The notes beneath the pieces were generated by a model. The model made no database searches, was not told the origin of the DNA, and worked only from the letters and a program-made list of their open reading frames with translations. A stretch of DNA of 64,000 nucleotides from Closterium sp. Naga37s-1 (lineage: Eukaryota > Streptophyta > Zygnematophyceae > Desmidiales > Closteriaceae). A program made the position numbers and the translations under genes. Below are positions 21,680-33,400 of the stretch, piece by piece (positions within the stretch are counted from its first letter, which is position 1; each line of letters opens with the position of its first letter). Where the stretch lies: NCBI GenBank assembly GCA_947471745.1, contig CANJKZ010000065.1:310001-374000 (forward strand), read 5' to 3'.

Positions 21680-24652
21680 ATGCGCGCTCGCATGCGGGAT
21701 ACCGCCGCGCTCGTCTTCCGGGGCGTCGCGATCGCGGGGATCCTGCTGTCCGCCACGTGCGCATCTTCGACTGCTCATGACCACTCGTTTTTCCCGCCCT
21801 TCCGTTCCGCGCATGCGCTGGAGGGGGAACCCTCTCCGTCGCCCGAGTCGCCCCGCGAATTGCGGCGCGCTCTAGACGCGGTGAAGGTGGAGTCGATAGC
21901 GGGGCCGGGCTGCGTGAACGCGTTTCCCGCGAAGCCGCTATGCAAGTTCGTCGACAGCCTCGCGTCGCGCGTCATCCCCGTGCAGGACGGCGGCTCCGGC
22001 AAGACGCTGTCCATCGGCGTTTACCAGACGTACCAGGTACGGCTCAGCGTTGGCTCAGCGAGTGTCTATGTTGTGTGAATATTCATGCACAACGATGGTC
22101 ACGACAATTGATTGATTGGGTGATCGAGACGTGGTCGAATGATCGAGCTTACGCTTCAAAAGCAGGTACTGGTGACAAACTTGTGACTGTAAGCGGCTGT
22201 GACGGATTGTCCTGTGTGTGCCTGTGCGTGCAGAAATTTCACCGCGACCTCCCCGCGACGAAGATCTACGCGTACGGCGTGAGCGAGAAGACCGCGTCGT
22301 ACCCCGGGCCAACGATCGTGGCGAAAAAGGGGGTTACCACGCGGGTTACCTGGTGCAACCGGCTGCAGGACCGGCAGCACATGTTCACGCAGGACTACAC
22401 GCTCATGAAAGACATGCCCAAGCCGAAAAAGGGAGGCGTTCCCATCGGTGAGTGCAGCTTGAGCCGACTCTGCCCGCGGTCTGCCCGACTGTCTGTCCGA
22501 GCCTTCCTTCCGCCATTCCTTCCCCCCTCCCCTCCCCACTTCCTTCCCCCCTTCCTTCCATTCCTTCCCCACTTCCTTCCCCCCTTCCTTCCCCACTTCC
22601 TTCCCCCCTTCCTTCCCCACTTCCTTCCCCCTTTCCTTCGCCCCCCCTCTCCCCTTCCCTCCCCAGTGCCGCACCACCACGGCGGCGAGACGGAGAGCAA
22701 GTACGACGGAAACCCGCTCGCGTGGTTCACGCAATTCGGCGAACACGGCCCCACCTTCTCCTCCTCCTATTCCTCACACTCCTCCAACTCCTCTTACTCC
22801 TCTTCCTCCTCCTCTTCATCCTCCGCCTGCGCCACCTACGAGTATCTGAACCAGCAGCCGGCCTCCCTCACCTGGTATCACGACCACACACTCGCGTGGA
22901 CGCGCCTCAACACTGTAGCTGGGATGGCGGGGTTCTATATCAAAACCGACCCTAACGGGGATGAGCGGGACATGAAGTCATGGCTTCCCCCCTGGAAGCG
23001 CACCGTGCCTCTCGCGATCGCGGACCGCCTGTTCTTCAAGAACGGGTCGATTAATTTCCCCAACGTGGGCGTCGATCCGAAAGTGCATCCGAATTGGATT
23101 CCCGAGTACGTAGGCGACACGATCGTGGTTAACGGCGTGGTTTGGCCGTATCTGCGCGTGCGCCCCGCGGTGTACCGCTTCCTCCTCCTCGGCGCGGCCA
23201 ACGCGCGCTTCTTCAACCTCCGCTTCCAGTGCGCCGCGCGCGGAGACTACCCCAACTTCGTCCCCCCCCTCCGCGGAAGCGTCATCAATTTCGCGCTCAT
23301 TGGCAGCGACGGGGGATACCTGCAGCGGCCCGTGTTTCTGTCCTCGCTGCTGCTGGCTCCCGGGGAGAGATACGATATTCTTGTTGACTTTGCCGCGGCG
23401 CGGCAGGGCGGCGCGTGCAGGGATGTGATTGTAACGAATGATGCCGCAGCGCCGTATCCCGGGGGAGAGGCGGTGGATGGGAACACGGGCGTGGTGATGC
23501 GGTTTGTGATTCTCGACCGCAGCCCCTTCAAGGCTCCGGCAATTCCCAAGAGAATTGTTGTACGCTTCTGGCTACTTCTCCTCCTCCTTGCCACTTTCCC
23601 CTTGGCATTTCCTAATAGTTGTACGGGTCTTCCTATCTCTTTCTCCTTGGCATTTCCCCCATTCCCCTTGTTCGATCCTCCCCCTTTCCTGGCTTGTTTC
23701 TTATTCCAAGATCACTCAATGAATCAACCTTTCCCTTTCCCCCTTTCCCCCTTGACCCACTCTCCCCTGTCCGCTCAACCTTCCACATGAGCTCTCACCC
23801 ACTCTTCTCCGCTTCTCTCCTCTATCCACCACATCCCTTCCAGCCTGTCCCCTCTATAGACTTCTCCAAGATCCACAGAGTGCGCTGGAAGAAGCTACTG
23901 GAGACTACCAACCCTATAAGCGGCATGCCAGAACGAGTCACTATAGACGGGCTTCGTTATATGGACCCAGTAACGGAGATCCCTGTACAAGGCAGTAACG
24001 AGATCTGGCATATCATCAACCTCTCGGCCGACGCGCACCCTATTCACTTGCACTTGGTGCAATTCCGGGTCGTTTCGCGTCGCGCTTTCGACGCCACGGC
24101 GTACCAGGCGAACAAGTGCTCCTTCACGAGCAAGAACCGTCCGTCGTGCTTCGTGGGACCGGAGATGAAGGCGCAGAAACACGAGATTGGGTGGAAAGAC
24201 ACAGTGCCTGCGCTTCCGGGTCAAGTGCTCACGTTCTGGGTCGGCTGGTATGGCCAGGTGAGCTACCGTGATTGGCAAGGAGAGATGGAAGGTGAGAAGG
24301 GAGAGAGGAGGATAGAGTGGGAAAGAGTTTGGAAAGAAGGGGGAAGGGGGGATTGGTGGTGATGGGTGGCTGCTGTAATCACACTGAGGCACAACCCAAG
24401 TGTCACAGGCATACACTACTCTCTTTGCTGTACACTCAAATCCTGCTTGGTCCACCCTCATACGCTCTTGCATGTTGCATTGTAACACTTCTCCTGCATT
24501 TCCACCTCTGTATGCGCCCCTCTCTGCAATCACAACAGGATGGCAAGCCATTCGAGTTTGACCCTACCTCTGGGCCAGGATACGTTTGGCACTGCCACAT
24601 ACTCGACCATGAGGATAATGACATGATGCGGCCATTGAAGATACGCAAGTAA
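21680..24652 (+). CDS. multicopper oxidase 1 (LPR/CotA-type), secreted
   Basis: Three-domain multicopper oxidase of the CotA/plant LPR (ferroxidase) class; oxidises a small substrate, possibly Fe2+, and reduces O2 to water, probably in the secretory pathway or wall. Exons 21680-22036, 22234-22447, 22667-23559, 23844-24257, 24539-24652 join in phase to 663 residues. An N-terminal hydrophobic stretch ([19 protein letters not shown]) acts as signal peptide. Copper ligands: HHHGG and WYHDHT (domain 1), HPIHLH, and [12 protein letters not shown] with the axial Met (domain 3). Domain 1 carries a Ser-rich insertion of about 25 residues after GPTF that its paralogue lacks. The neighbouring gene (25109-28041, minus) is a convergent paralogue with different intron positions. 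A donor-like GTTGTACG is duplicated 60 bp into intron 3. The substrate is inference. Confidence 0.9.
22495..22665. repeat. CTTCC-rich polypyrimidine tract, oxidase 1 intron 2
   Basis: Imperfect repeats of CTTCCTTCCCC with C/A variants, ending at the acceptor CCCCAG at 22661-22666. The minus strand reads as GGAAG repeats (KEVGKEGG), which is not coding. Confidence 0.85.
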
Positions 24653-25108
24653 CAACTGATTTGGCGTTTCTTTATGTTTAACCTGGTGTACTAACGTATT
24701 TACTGCTCTTATGGTGAGTATCAGTAACCATAGCAATAGAACCATATGTGTGCATTGCTGTATATCTAAGTCAGACTACAACGGTAGCAAATTAGCAGTG
24801 CGTCCGCTATGAATTATCAAATAAACGGCTTCTTGTCGCAATGGCAGCAACATCGTTTTTTACAAAACATGAACAGAACAGTTAGCGCAGTCAGTCCATC
24901 CCTAGCGAACCATCCCCCGAGTCAGATCCCATTGGTTTATCTGTCAGTCATCCCATGAATAAGCAACAAGCTCTATTCCCAGCAATGAACGCGTCGTACT
25001 AACTTGCTTAGCAGCAATCCCAGTTAACTACCATACCCTACACGTTAAGAACCCCCCCGGTTATACACAGTCGCGGCTCGCGACGTTAGCTCATTGAATG
25101 GTCGTTTA
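24653..25108. other. 456-bp spacer between convergent oxidase genes
   Basis: Tail-to-tail spacer with no open family-like frame; it must hold both 3' UTRs and polyadenylation signals. Confidence 0.6.
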
Positions 25109-28041
25109 TCAGCGACCATTCGGCACGAACTTGAACGGCCGCATCATGTCGTTATCCTCGTGATCCAGCATGTGGCAATGGTACACGTATCCCGGCCCGA
25201 CAGAAGCGTCAAATAGAAGCGGCTTTCCATTGTTATCCTTCCATCCAGCCCACAGCGTGAGCACCTGACCGGGATATGCAGGCGTTGTGTCCTTCCACCC
25301 CCTCTCAGTCGGATCAACAGGGATTCTGCCGCTCATCCAGCACGCAGGCTTCTTATCCGATTTGCGGAACGAGCACCTGCCAGCCTGGAACCCCGCCACG
25401 TCAAACGCACGGCGGGCAATCGGACGGTGGTCAATCAAATGGATGTGGAACGGATGCGCGTCGGCCGAGAGGTTGATGATGTGCCAGATCTCGTTCGTGC
25501 CTTGCTTCGGGAAGTCCCTGACAGGATCCATAAACCCTAGGTTGTCGATGGTGACGCGGATGGGAAGGTTCGTTTTCGGATCCATTTCTTCCACCAGGCG
25601 GTGCCATCGCACCTTCTGAATGTCCCTAAAGTTGATCCTAGGAACGTACTGCATGGGGAGAAATGGGGAAGTTACTAAACACGGGGAGAAAAGGAGGTTC
25701 TTAATGGCTAAAAAAGGAGGTGCCGCTGGGAAAAGGGGGACATGCTAGAAAACAGGCATCCGGATTGCCAAATTCACTTACCGAAATCCGGTTTGGGATT
25801 TTAGGGGCAGGAAAACGTCCACGGTTGGTGATCACGATGCGCATGACAAGTCCCGTGTCGCGGTCAGTGGCAATACCGCCCGGGTAAGGTGCACGGGCGG
25901 TATTCTGGAGAATGACGTCTTTGCATGACGACGGGAGGTTGGAGAAATCCACGAGAATGTCGTGGCGCGCGCCGGGGGTGAGGAGCAGCGAATTCATGTA
26001 CACGGGCTTCTCTTGGTAACCACCGTCGCTAGCAATCTGCGAGGAAGAACGAACAAAGAAGAAATCATTAGCGACAGCGAGATTCACCCTTCCAACATGG
26101 AAACAAACTGATTGTGGTTACGGGGTTGTCGAACTAAAAATGTACCGATCTATTTTTTGGAAAGTTGGAAGAATTGTTACTCACCTCGATCATCTGAAGG
26201 ACCTTGCCCGTGAGAGGGGGTACGAAGTTGGGATAATCGCCGCGCTGCGCGCACACGAATTTGAGATCGTAGAAGCGCGCATTCGAGGCACCCAGCACCT
26301 TGAACCGGTAGAGCGCCTGTCGAACCTTGAGGTACGGCCAAACCTGCGCAACGCACGAGCATGACACGCACCAAGCAGCACTTTTAAATTGCCCCTTGCG
26401 GTCAACAAATTCTCTGCAGCTCGCCACTACGCAAAAAAATATCTAACTGGGAAAATAGGCCCCGAAAGTCGGACCGGGTACGCTCCAGCTAGAGGAGTAG
26501 CACCACAATCGTAGACTCACCACGCCGTTGACCATGTTGGTGTCACCGAGGTACTCGGGAATCCAGTTGGGATGCACGTTGGGCACAATCCCCACGTTCG
26601 GATAATTGATCGACCCGTTGGCGAAGAACAGCCGATCCGCGATGGCGAGCGGGATCGTACGGCTGGGAGGAGGCAGCCAGGCGAACTTGGACTCGACCTT
26701 GGGGTCCGTGATTATGTACAGCCCCGCCATGCCCGCCGCCACGTTCAGCCGCGTCATTCCCGCCATGTGGTCGTGGTACCACACGGTCGACGCCTCGTCG
26801 TTCACGTACTTGTAGTTTTTGGAATAATAGGTCGGCCCTTTCTCGCCGTATTGCGTGAACCATGCGAGAGGGTGGCCGTCGTAGTAGCTCTGCTGAGAGC
26901 CGCCGTGGCGATGCACGACTGCCATAAAAGGGGATCATACGAGTGGCGTGAAAGTGAGTGTGATGCCTGCTGGAGAGGACGATCGGATTTGCAGAAATGA
27001 AGTGCCATGGGAGCGGTTTTACCTATGGGAATGCCGCGCTTCGGAAACTTTTAACCCATGATGAGCGTGAGGTTGTTCAGTGAACATGTGCGTGTTGTTG
27101 AGCAGATGGTTCTGGTGACAAATGCGCTTACTACCGATCGGGATGCCTTTATTGGGAAACTTGTACCCCATGACTCATGGGGTGGGACGGTGAACATCAT
27201 ATGCGTGTTGTCTTTGAGGCGAATCGAAGCTAACGGAAGGAGAGCTCTTTCAGACATCATGAGATATTGCACTTACCGATGAGAATGCCCTTCTTGGGGA
27301 GTTTGATGCCCATCTTGATTGTGCGATCGACGGTGAACATCATAATGTGCGTTTTGCCGAGCAGGGTACCGTTCGGGAGCCCAGAGTACAATGGGAAATG
27401 TGTTACGAAGCGCGCTCTTACCGATGGGAATGCCTTTCTTTGGGAGTTTGATGCCCATCATGACCGTGCGATCGACTGTGAACATGTGCGTGTTGTCGAG
27501 AAGGTGGTTCTCCCACGTCACCGCCGTGTCGATGCCAACCTTGGCCACGATGGTGGGGCCGGGGTACGACGCCGTCTTCTGACTCGTGCCGTACGCGTAC
27601 TGCTTCGTCGCCGGCAGATCGCGATGGAATTTCTGCGATGCGCACAACAGCGTCGAAGGGAGACATCACAGTGAGCCGAAGGGGCGCATTGTGCGTTCGC
27701 GTCAGATCGCGATGGAATTTCTGCGACTTGAGCGACGACGCGCGTCCGTCACGAGAACATTGAATAACCGGCGCCGCCTCAAAAAGTCGATTGCAGATGG
27801 TTGACGCACGACTTACCTGGTATATTTGGTACACGCCGATAGTGAGTCGCTTGGTGCCATCGAGAGTGGGGATGACATGCGAGGTCAGGCTGTCCACGAA
27901 CTTGCACAGTGACCTCTTCGGAAAAGCATTTACGCACTTCGGGCCAGCAGTTGACATAAGGGTTATTTCTGCTCTAACAGCGACATTGATGAGGCTGAAG
28001 ACTACTAAGAGAACGTAAATTGATCGTCTGGGTTCGGCCAT
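25109..28041 (-). CDS. multicopper oxidase 2 (LPR/CotA-type), secreted
   Basis: Paralogue of oxidase 1, same proposed role. Exons in transcription order: 28041-27817, 27632-27422, 26918-26521, 26343-26185, 26036-25782, 25648-25109, giving 595 residues; all phases agree. Signal peptide SIYVLLVVFSLINVAVRA. Copper ligands: HRHGG, WYHDHM, HPFHIH and [12 protein letters not shown]. Shares [18 protein letters not shown] at the end of exon 1 and the first three exon starts with oxidase 1, but has introns at WPYLKV and IASDGG that oxidase 1 lacks, and no intron before the last copper motif, where oxidase 1 has one. Intron 2 (26919-27421) contains three decayed copies of the exon-2 end. Start ATG at 28041 is the only Met that supplies the signal peptide. 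Confidence 0.9.
27017..27370 (-). repeat. three decayed tandem copies of the oxidase 2 exon-2 end
   Basis: Sequence matching the last 80-100 bp of exon 2 (minus strand: GTGAACAT...GGCAT.CCCAT, then donor) recurs at about 27017-27120, 27127-27220 and 27271-27370, beside the true end at 27422. The copies retain a donor-like TTTAC or CTTAC (plus strand). They diverge progressively, with the outermost the most changed. Confidence 0.85.
27703..27726 (-). repeat. copy of oxidase 2 exon-2 acceptor and first bases
   Basis: CAGATCGCGATGGAATTTCTG, the plus-strand image of the exon-2 acceptor and start at 27615-27635, is repeated about 90 bp upstream (in gene sense) inside intron 1. Translation from it, KFHRDLTRTH, leaves the family sequence after six residues. 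Confidence 0.82.
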
Positions 28042-28880
28042 TGGGGCGTGTGTTGTAGAATGCTGCGCGGTAGGAGGTATACATTAGTACATTCTTGTTC
28101 GAGTCGACTGACGGTGGGTGGGGGAGGGTGGTATGCACGATAAGTGCATTGCCAGCACATGCCGCGGGGGACATACACGTACTGTAGCATCTTGACAGCT
28201 GACTGGGCTTGTTCCTTGTCGTGTTGTTGCTGGGCTGACGGGATGGGTAGGGTAGGGCATTGTTTGTTGAATGAAGCGAGTCGCTTCGCTTCCTTCTAAC
28301 TTCCAATCCAAGCCTCCATTGCATGCAGGCGGCGCCGCGAGCTGTTCTTGCCATATCGAATTACTTGCAACGAATGAACGCACTTCATTGGTGCACGTGG
28401 GTGCCAAAACACAGTAAATTTGGGTTCCCGTATCAGTCAGCCAACGTGCTCGTGTTTCCATACACACAGTCCCTCCCACGAGTCATAGCGTTCTAGCAAT
28501 CAATGGGAACTTCAGTGTAGTATGGCACTGTAAAATGAGAAATGGCAAACATTAGATGGGAGGCATAATGGTATAAGCTTTCCACAAAATGTATTGATAC
28601 ATATCAGGACCGTAGGCACACCCTCACTTCACTCACACTCACCCCATACTAATGACCCTTGGACGTACCCCATAAAGCAGGCATAGAGTTGGGAGGGCTA
28701 AATGCATTGTTTAGTATGGCTTATTACCCAATGAAAAGGATGCAGATTGAGACGAGTGAGCCTCCCTTCTCAAACCAGTCTCAACCAGTGTGTTTCAAAA
28801 TTCACCCTCCATGCTTCCACTCCATCTTCCCTACGGGCAAAACACACAACCCCACATCACACCACCGAGCCAGCAACATC
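28042..28880. other. intergenic upstream of oxidase 2
   Basis: Promoter side of oxidase 2. No family-like coding sequence, RNA gene or array recognised in these 840 bp. Confidence 0.5.
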
Positions 28881-28885
28881 CACAC

Positions 28886-29035
28886 AAGCAGGCCCCTATA
28901 TTTGTTTTGGGGCACGCTGTTCGATCAGAGTGCACCCCTCGTGGAACTCTGGCTGTCAGAGTTGCCTCGTTTTTCTATGCTGAAAATTCAGACAACACCA
29001 AATTTCAACGCTGAACTTTCAGCGCTGCATCCAAA
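28886..29035 (+). repeat. dispersed repeat, copy A (possible hAT terminus)
   Basis: CAGGCCCCTA..TTTGTTTTGGGGCAC, GTGCACCCC and CAGAGTTGCCT... are shared with 59246-59400, in the same order and orientation. The latter copy lies next to a hAT transposase remnant. A CAG start fits hAT terminal repeats, but I have not found the opposite end. Confidence 0.5.
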
Positions 29036-29054
29036 ATTTAAGCCGATCAGCTGT

Positions 29055-29551
29055 GGTGTCGTCCGAAGTGCAGCACGCTGCGAGCTATGCGTTGGCAAGG
29101 AATCTTGCCAACGCTGCCTGCTGTGCAGCCGCGATTGGTTGGAATTGAAGCTGATATCGCCATTCCTGTACCAACGCGACTGTGCGGTGCCGCGCTCGGG
29201 AAGCTTTGGTGCCATCCCAACCACTAGACCATTAGGATAAAATGACTTGTTAAGTAGCGGAGCAGTGCGCCCATAGCCCCCCGAGGACAACGAGCCTGTA
29301 GCCCTTCCCTAGGATCAATCGGGGATCATCAGTGGACCTCTGACACCCCCTCCGCACTGGGATGCCCGAAGTGCACACGCTAGGATTCGAACCCGAGACC
29401 TTCGCTCTGATACCACGTCTGAATCCCAACCACTTAGACCATTGGGATAAAATGACTTGTTAAGTGGCGGGTCAGTGCGCCCATACCCCCCCTGGACAAT
29501 GAGCCTGTAGCCCTTCCCTATGATCAATCGGGGGTCACCAATGGACCTCTG
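29055..29551 (-). mobile_element. tRNA-derived SINE units (tandem), minus strand
   Basis: Read on the minus strand, units begin TATCC(C/T)AATGGTCTAGTGG, an A box, followed about 45 bp later by a B box: GGTTCGAATCC at 29376-29395 in one unit and a weaker TTCAATTCC in the other. Each is followed by a conserved tail (GTGCACTTCGGGCATCCCAG, then GGTCCA..GATCC...GGGAAGGGCTACAGGCTC). Two units are seen here and three at 60.54-61.17 kb. Copia-1 has inserted at the end of the left unit. Confidence 0.7.
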
Positions 29552-29675
29552 TGTCAAACATTAATCTCATAGCCTGTCTAGGCTGTAGTGGGGTAGACAC
29601 TATGGGGTACAGTTTGCTAGGGTTTCACATTTGTACCCAACTCATTCCTTAGTCATTCATTCCTGTTTCTTCACA
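29552..29675 (+). repeat. Copia-1 5' LTR (124 bp)
   Basis: TG...CA-bounded direct repeat matching 36675-36798 with one difference. Very short for a Copia element of 7 kb. Confidence 0.93.
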
Positions 29676-29689
29676 TGGTATAGAGCGGG
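29676..29689 (+). promoter_or_regulatory. Copia-1 primer-binding site
   Basis: TGGTATAGAGCGGG directly abuts the LTR and resembles the common plant PBS TGGTATCAGAGC (initiator Met tRNA 3' end) with one base missing. Confidence 0.6.
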
Positions 29690-29867
29690 TTCCCTAAGCG
29701 GGACCGTTCCTTCCTAAGGGCCCACCGTCAATTTTTTTTTTTTTCTACCTGCCCGAAGCGCGCTTCGCGCTCGGCCCTACCCTCGATCTTCGCGGCCCCC
29801 TAGCGGCCTGTCCTGCCCTACGCGGCCCCCTTTGCGGCCCATTAGCGGCCCCCTTCAAGGCCCCGTT

Positions 29868-30360
29868 GCGACCCCGCCCCGGCCCTGCCCCGTCGCCCGA
29901 AGCCGCCGCGTCGCGGCCCGGCCCGTCGCCCCGTCGCCCGGCGCCCCGTCACCTCGGCCCAGCCCAGCCCGTCTGCCCCGTCGCTCGTCGCGACCCTGTC
30001 GCGGCCCGGCCTCGGCCCTGCCCCGGCCCTCCCCCGGCCCTGTCGCGGCCCTGTTCCGGCCTGTCGCAGCCATGCCCCGACCCTGTCGCGGCCCTGTCCC
30101 GGACCTGTCGCGGCCCTGCCCCGGCCCTGTTGCGGCCCTATCGCGGCTCTGACCCGGCCCTGCCCCGGCCCTGCCCCGACCCTTCCCCGGCGCTGCCCCG
30201 GCCCTGCCCCGGACCTGTCGCAACCCTGCCCCGGACCTGCCCCGGACCTGTCGCAGCCCTGCCCCGGCCCTCCCCCGGACCTGTCGCAGCCCTGCCCCGG
30301 ACCTGTTGCGGCCCTGCCCCGGCCCTCCCCCGGCCCTGCCCCGGCCCCGCCCCTGGTAAG
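29868..30360 (+). repeat. GC-rich repeats in the Copia-1 leader
   Basis: Degenerate repeats of GGCCCTGCCCC and CCTGTCGCGGCCCTG make up the untranslated leader between PBS and gag. Open frames on both strands here (Pro/Ala-rich, Gly/Arg-rich) are composition effects. Confidence 0.75.
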
Positions 30361-30491
30361 AGCACCGCCGAGCCGCGCTGCCGAGCCGCGCCGCGCCGCC
30401 GCACCGCGCTGCCGAGCCGGCCCGCCCTGCCTAGCCGCGCCGCTTGGCCGAGTCGCACTGCTGCTGCTGCTAGCCTGCTGCTGCTCCTGTC

Positions 30492-33400
30492 ATGGCTAGT
30501 CCCAGTGTTCTTACCTTTGATGCTGAGGGTCGAGCGGTTGACTTCGAGGTCTGGATAGATGATCTGTAGCTTTTCCTACAGTGCGACAGCAAGGATGGTC
30601 TCTCACTGTTCGATCTCACGTCTGGCGCCTCTACTGCCCCTGCTGCTGATGCTGACAGTACTGCTCGCTCACAATGGACCACGCGCGATGCTGCTGCCCG
30701 CCTTGCTGTGCGTAGTCACCTACCGTCTACTGAGCGCGCACTTTAGTCAGTACAAGAGTGCTAAGACTCTGTACGACGCTGTAGTTGCACGCTACTCTTC
30801 CCCTGCCACTGCTGCGCTTAGCCGCCTCATGCTACCGTACCTGTTCCCTGACCTCGCCGCTTTTGCCACAGTCACTGACCTCATTACGCACCTCCGCACT
30901 AGTGACACCCGCTACCGCGCTGCGCTTCCTGCTGAGTTCTGCGCCAAGAACCCCCCCCCATGTACATCACCCTCTACTACCTAGTCACCCGACTCCCTGA
31001 CACCCTTCGCTCGGTCAGGGACCACTTCCTCTCTCTTTGCCCTACCACACTCACTGTTGACCTCCTCGAGGATCGCCTCCTTGCAGCAGAGACTAGTATT
31101 ACCGCTGTGGGAGCCTCTCGTGGTGACCCCTGTACCCCTTTCTTTGAGGGGTGCTCCCCCGTTCATCTTTTGCCCTCCGTTGCCTCTGCTGCTGCTGTCG
31201 ACCTTGTTGGCACCGAGTCGGTCAGTGCTGCGTCTGCTCCTAGCGAGAGGCGCCGCAACGGCAAGGGCAAGCGGGGCAAGGGCACTGGAGGAGGTGGCGG
31301 GGGTGGAGGTAGTGGCGGTGGAGGCGGAGGAGGGGGTGGGGGTGGGGGTGGAGGCAGAGGTGGGGGCTTCGGTGGCAGCGGTGGAGGTGGAGGCAGCAGT
31401 GACGGTGGCGGTGGCGGTTGGGGTGGAGGAGGCGGAGGCGGCGGCGGCAGAGGTGGAGCTGCTCGAGGCGGAGCTGTGCAGCGGGGACCCCAGCACCAGC
31501 CACGCTCTCGTGAGACCCCGTCGCCACAGCAGCTTCGTGAGTGGTACGCAGGGCGCCAGGGGTCTGGGGGTGCCGGTCCCTGTTCCTACGTCCTGCGCAC
31601 CGGCGACCGCACTGGAGAGCAGTGTGGCGGCCTGCACGCCACCCAGCGCTGCTTCGGTCGCCTGACTGACGCCTGGCGTACCCAGTTCCCTGACGCCACT
31701 GAGATTCCTCGCTGGGGTGATCTGCTCAAGTCGGGTGTAGCTATCTTTGATCTTGACTTTGATGCTATTATTGCTGCCATGTATGCTGTGTCTATTAGTT
31801 CTGAGGGTGACTGTTACGTGTGTGTTCTGCCTGACCCGAGCATAGAGGCTGCTGCTCTAGGTGCTAGTGAGTCTGCTGCGCCAGGTACTCGTGAGTCTGC
31901 TGCTCCAGGTACTAGTGCGTCTGCTCTCTCAGGTACCGCGTCGGCTCAGGTTTTGCACACCTTCACCCTCGACTCGGGTGCTTCCCGCTCCTTCTTTCGA
32001 AACCGCACCACCCTTACGCCGCTCAGTCGGCCTGTTGCGGTCTCCCTGGCAGACCCCTCTCGGGGTCCTGTTCTTGCTCACTACTCCACTGTCCTCCTGT
32101 GTCCGGCGACCCCGTCAGGCTCCCTGTCCGGTCTCTACCTCCCCTCGTTCTCTACGAACTTGGTGAGTGGTGCTGACCTTCAGGATGGCGGGGTTGACCA
32201 GTTCACTCCTGCGAGTCAGCGAGTGACCCACTGCACGTGTGCTCGGACGGGCCGCCACTTGGCCACGTTTACCCGTCGACCGGGGTCGAGCCTGTACACA
32301 CTGACCACAGAGTCTACACCGGTTGCTGCGTTGAGTCAGGTGTTTGCTGCACCGTCTCGGTCAGGTCCTGAGTCTGCCCCCTGCTCGTGTCGCCTCCTGT
32401 CCCACCAGACCCTCCTCTGGCACCACCGCCTTGGTCACCCCTCCTTGCCTCGTCTCCGAGGCATGGCCTCCCGTGTCCTTGTCTCTGGTCTCCCCCGGTC
32501 CCTCCCTCCCCTTCCCCCGGGGCCTGCCCCTACCTGCGTTCCCTGCGTCGAGGGGCGGCAGCGCGCCGCTCCTCACTCCTCCGAGTTTCCCCCCACAGAG
32601 GCTCCACTGCAGACACTTCACATGGACGTGTGGGGCCCAGCCCGCGTCCGTGGACAGGGTCACGAGCGTTACTTCCTGCTGGTGGTTGACGACTACTCGC
32701 GTTACACCACTGTCTTCCCCTTGCGCAGCAAGGGTGAGGTCACTGAGGTGTTGATCGACTGGATCCGCGTTGCTCGTCTCCAGCTCAGAGAGCGTTTCGG
32801 CTCGGACTTTCCTGTTCTGCGTCTGCACTCCGACAGAGGCGGAGAGTTTTCCTCCGACCTTCTGCGAGCTTTCTGTCGTGCGGAGGGCATCCGCCAGACG
32901 TTCACGCTTCCGGCCTCTCCACAGCAAAATGGGATTGCTGAGCGCCGCATTGGCATGGTCATGGATGTCGCTCGTACGTCCATGATCCATGCGGCTGCTC
33001 CCCATTTTCTGTGGCCGTTCGCGGTTCAGTACGCGGCGCATCAGATCAACCTTCAGCCCCGGGTCTCCCTGCCGGAGACCTCCCCTACTCTGCGGTGGAC
33101 GGGGAAGGTTGGTGATGCGTCTGCGTTCCGTGTCTGGGGATCTCGAGCTTTTGTTCGAGACTTGTCTACGGACAAGCTGTCCTCCCGTGCTGTTCCTTGC
33201 GTCTTCCTCGGCTTTCCCCCTGATGCGCCTGGTTGGCAGTTTTACCACCCCACCTCGCGTCGTGTTCTGTCCTCCCAGGACGTCACGTTTGACGAGTCGG
33301 TTCCGTACTACCGTCTCTTCCCCTACCGCACTGCCCCCCTCCCCCCCCCGCCGCTCTTCCTCGCGCCCGGTCCCCCCCCGGTAGACTCCCTCCCCCCTCA

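Noticed and set aside
29370..29440. Genuine tRNA gene
   Set aside because: A and B boxes are present but the acceptor stem does not pair, and the unit continues into a conserved SINE-like body repeated at another locus.
29832..30558. Pro/Ala- and Gly/Arg-rich frames in the Copia-1 leader
   Set aside because: Low-complexity GC repeats with open frames on both strands; gag starts at 30492 in another frame.
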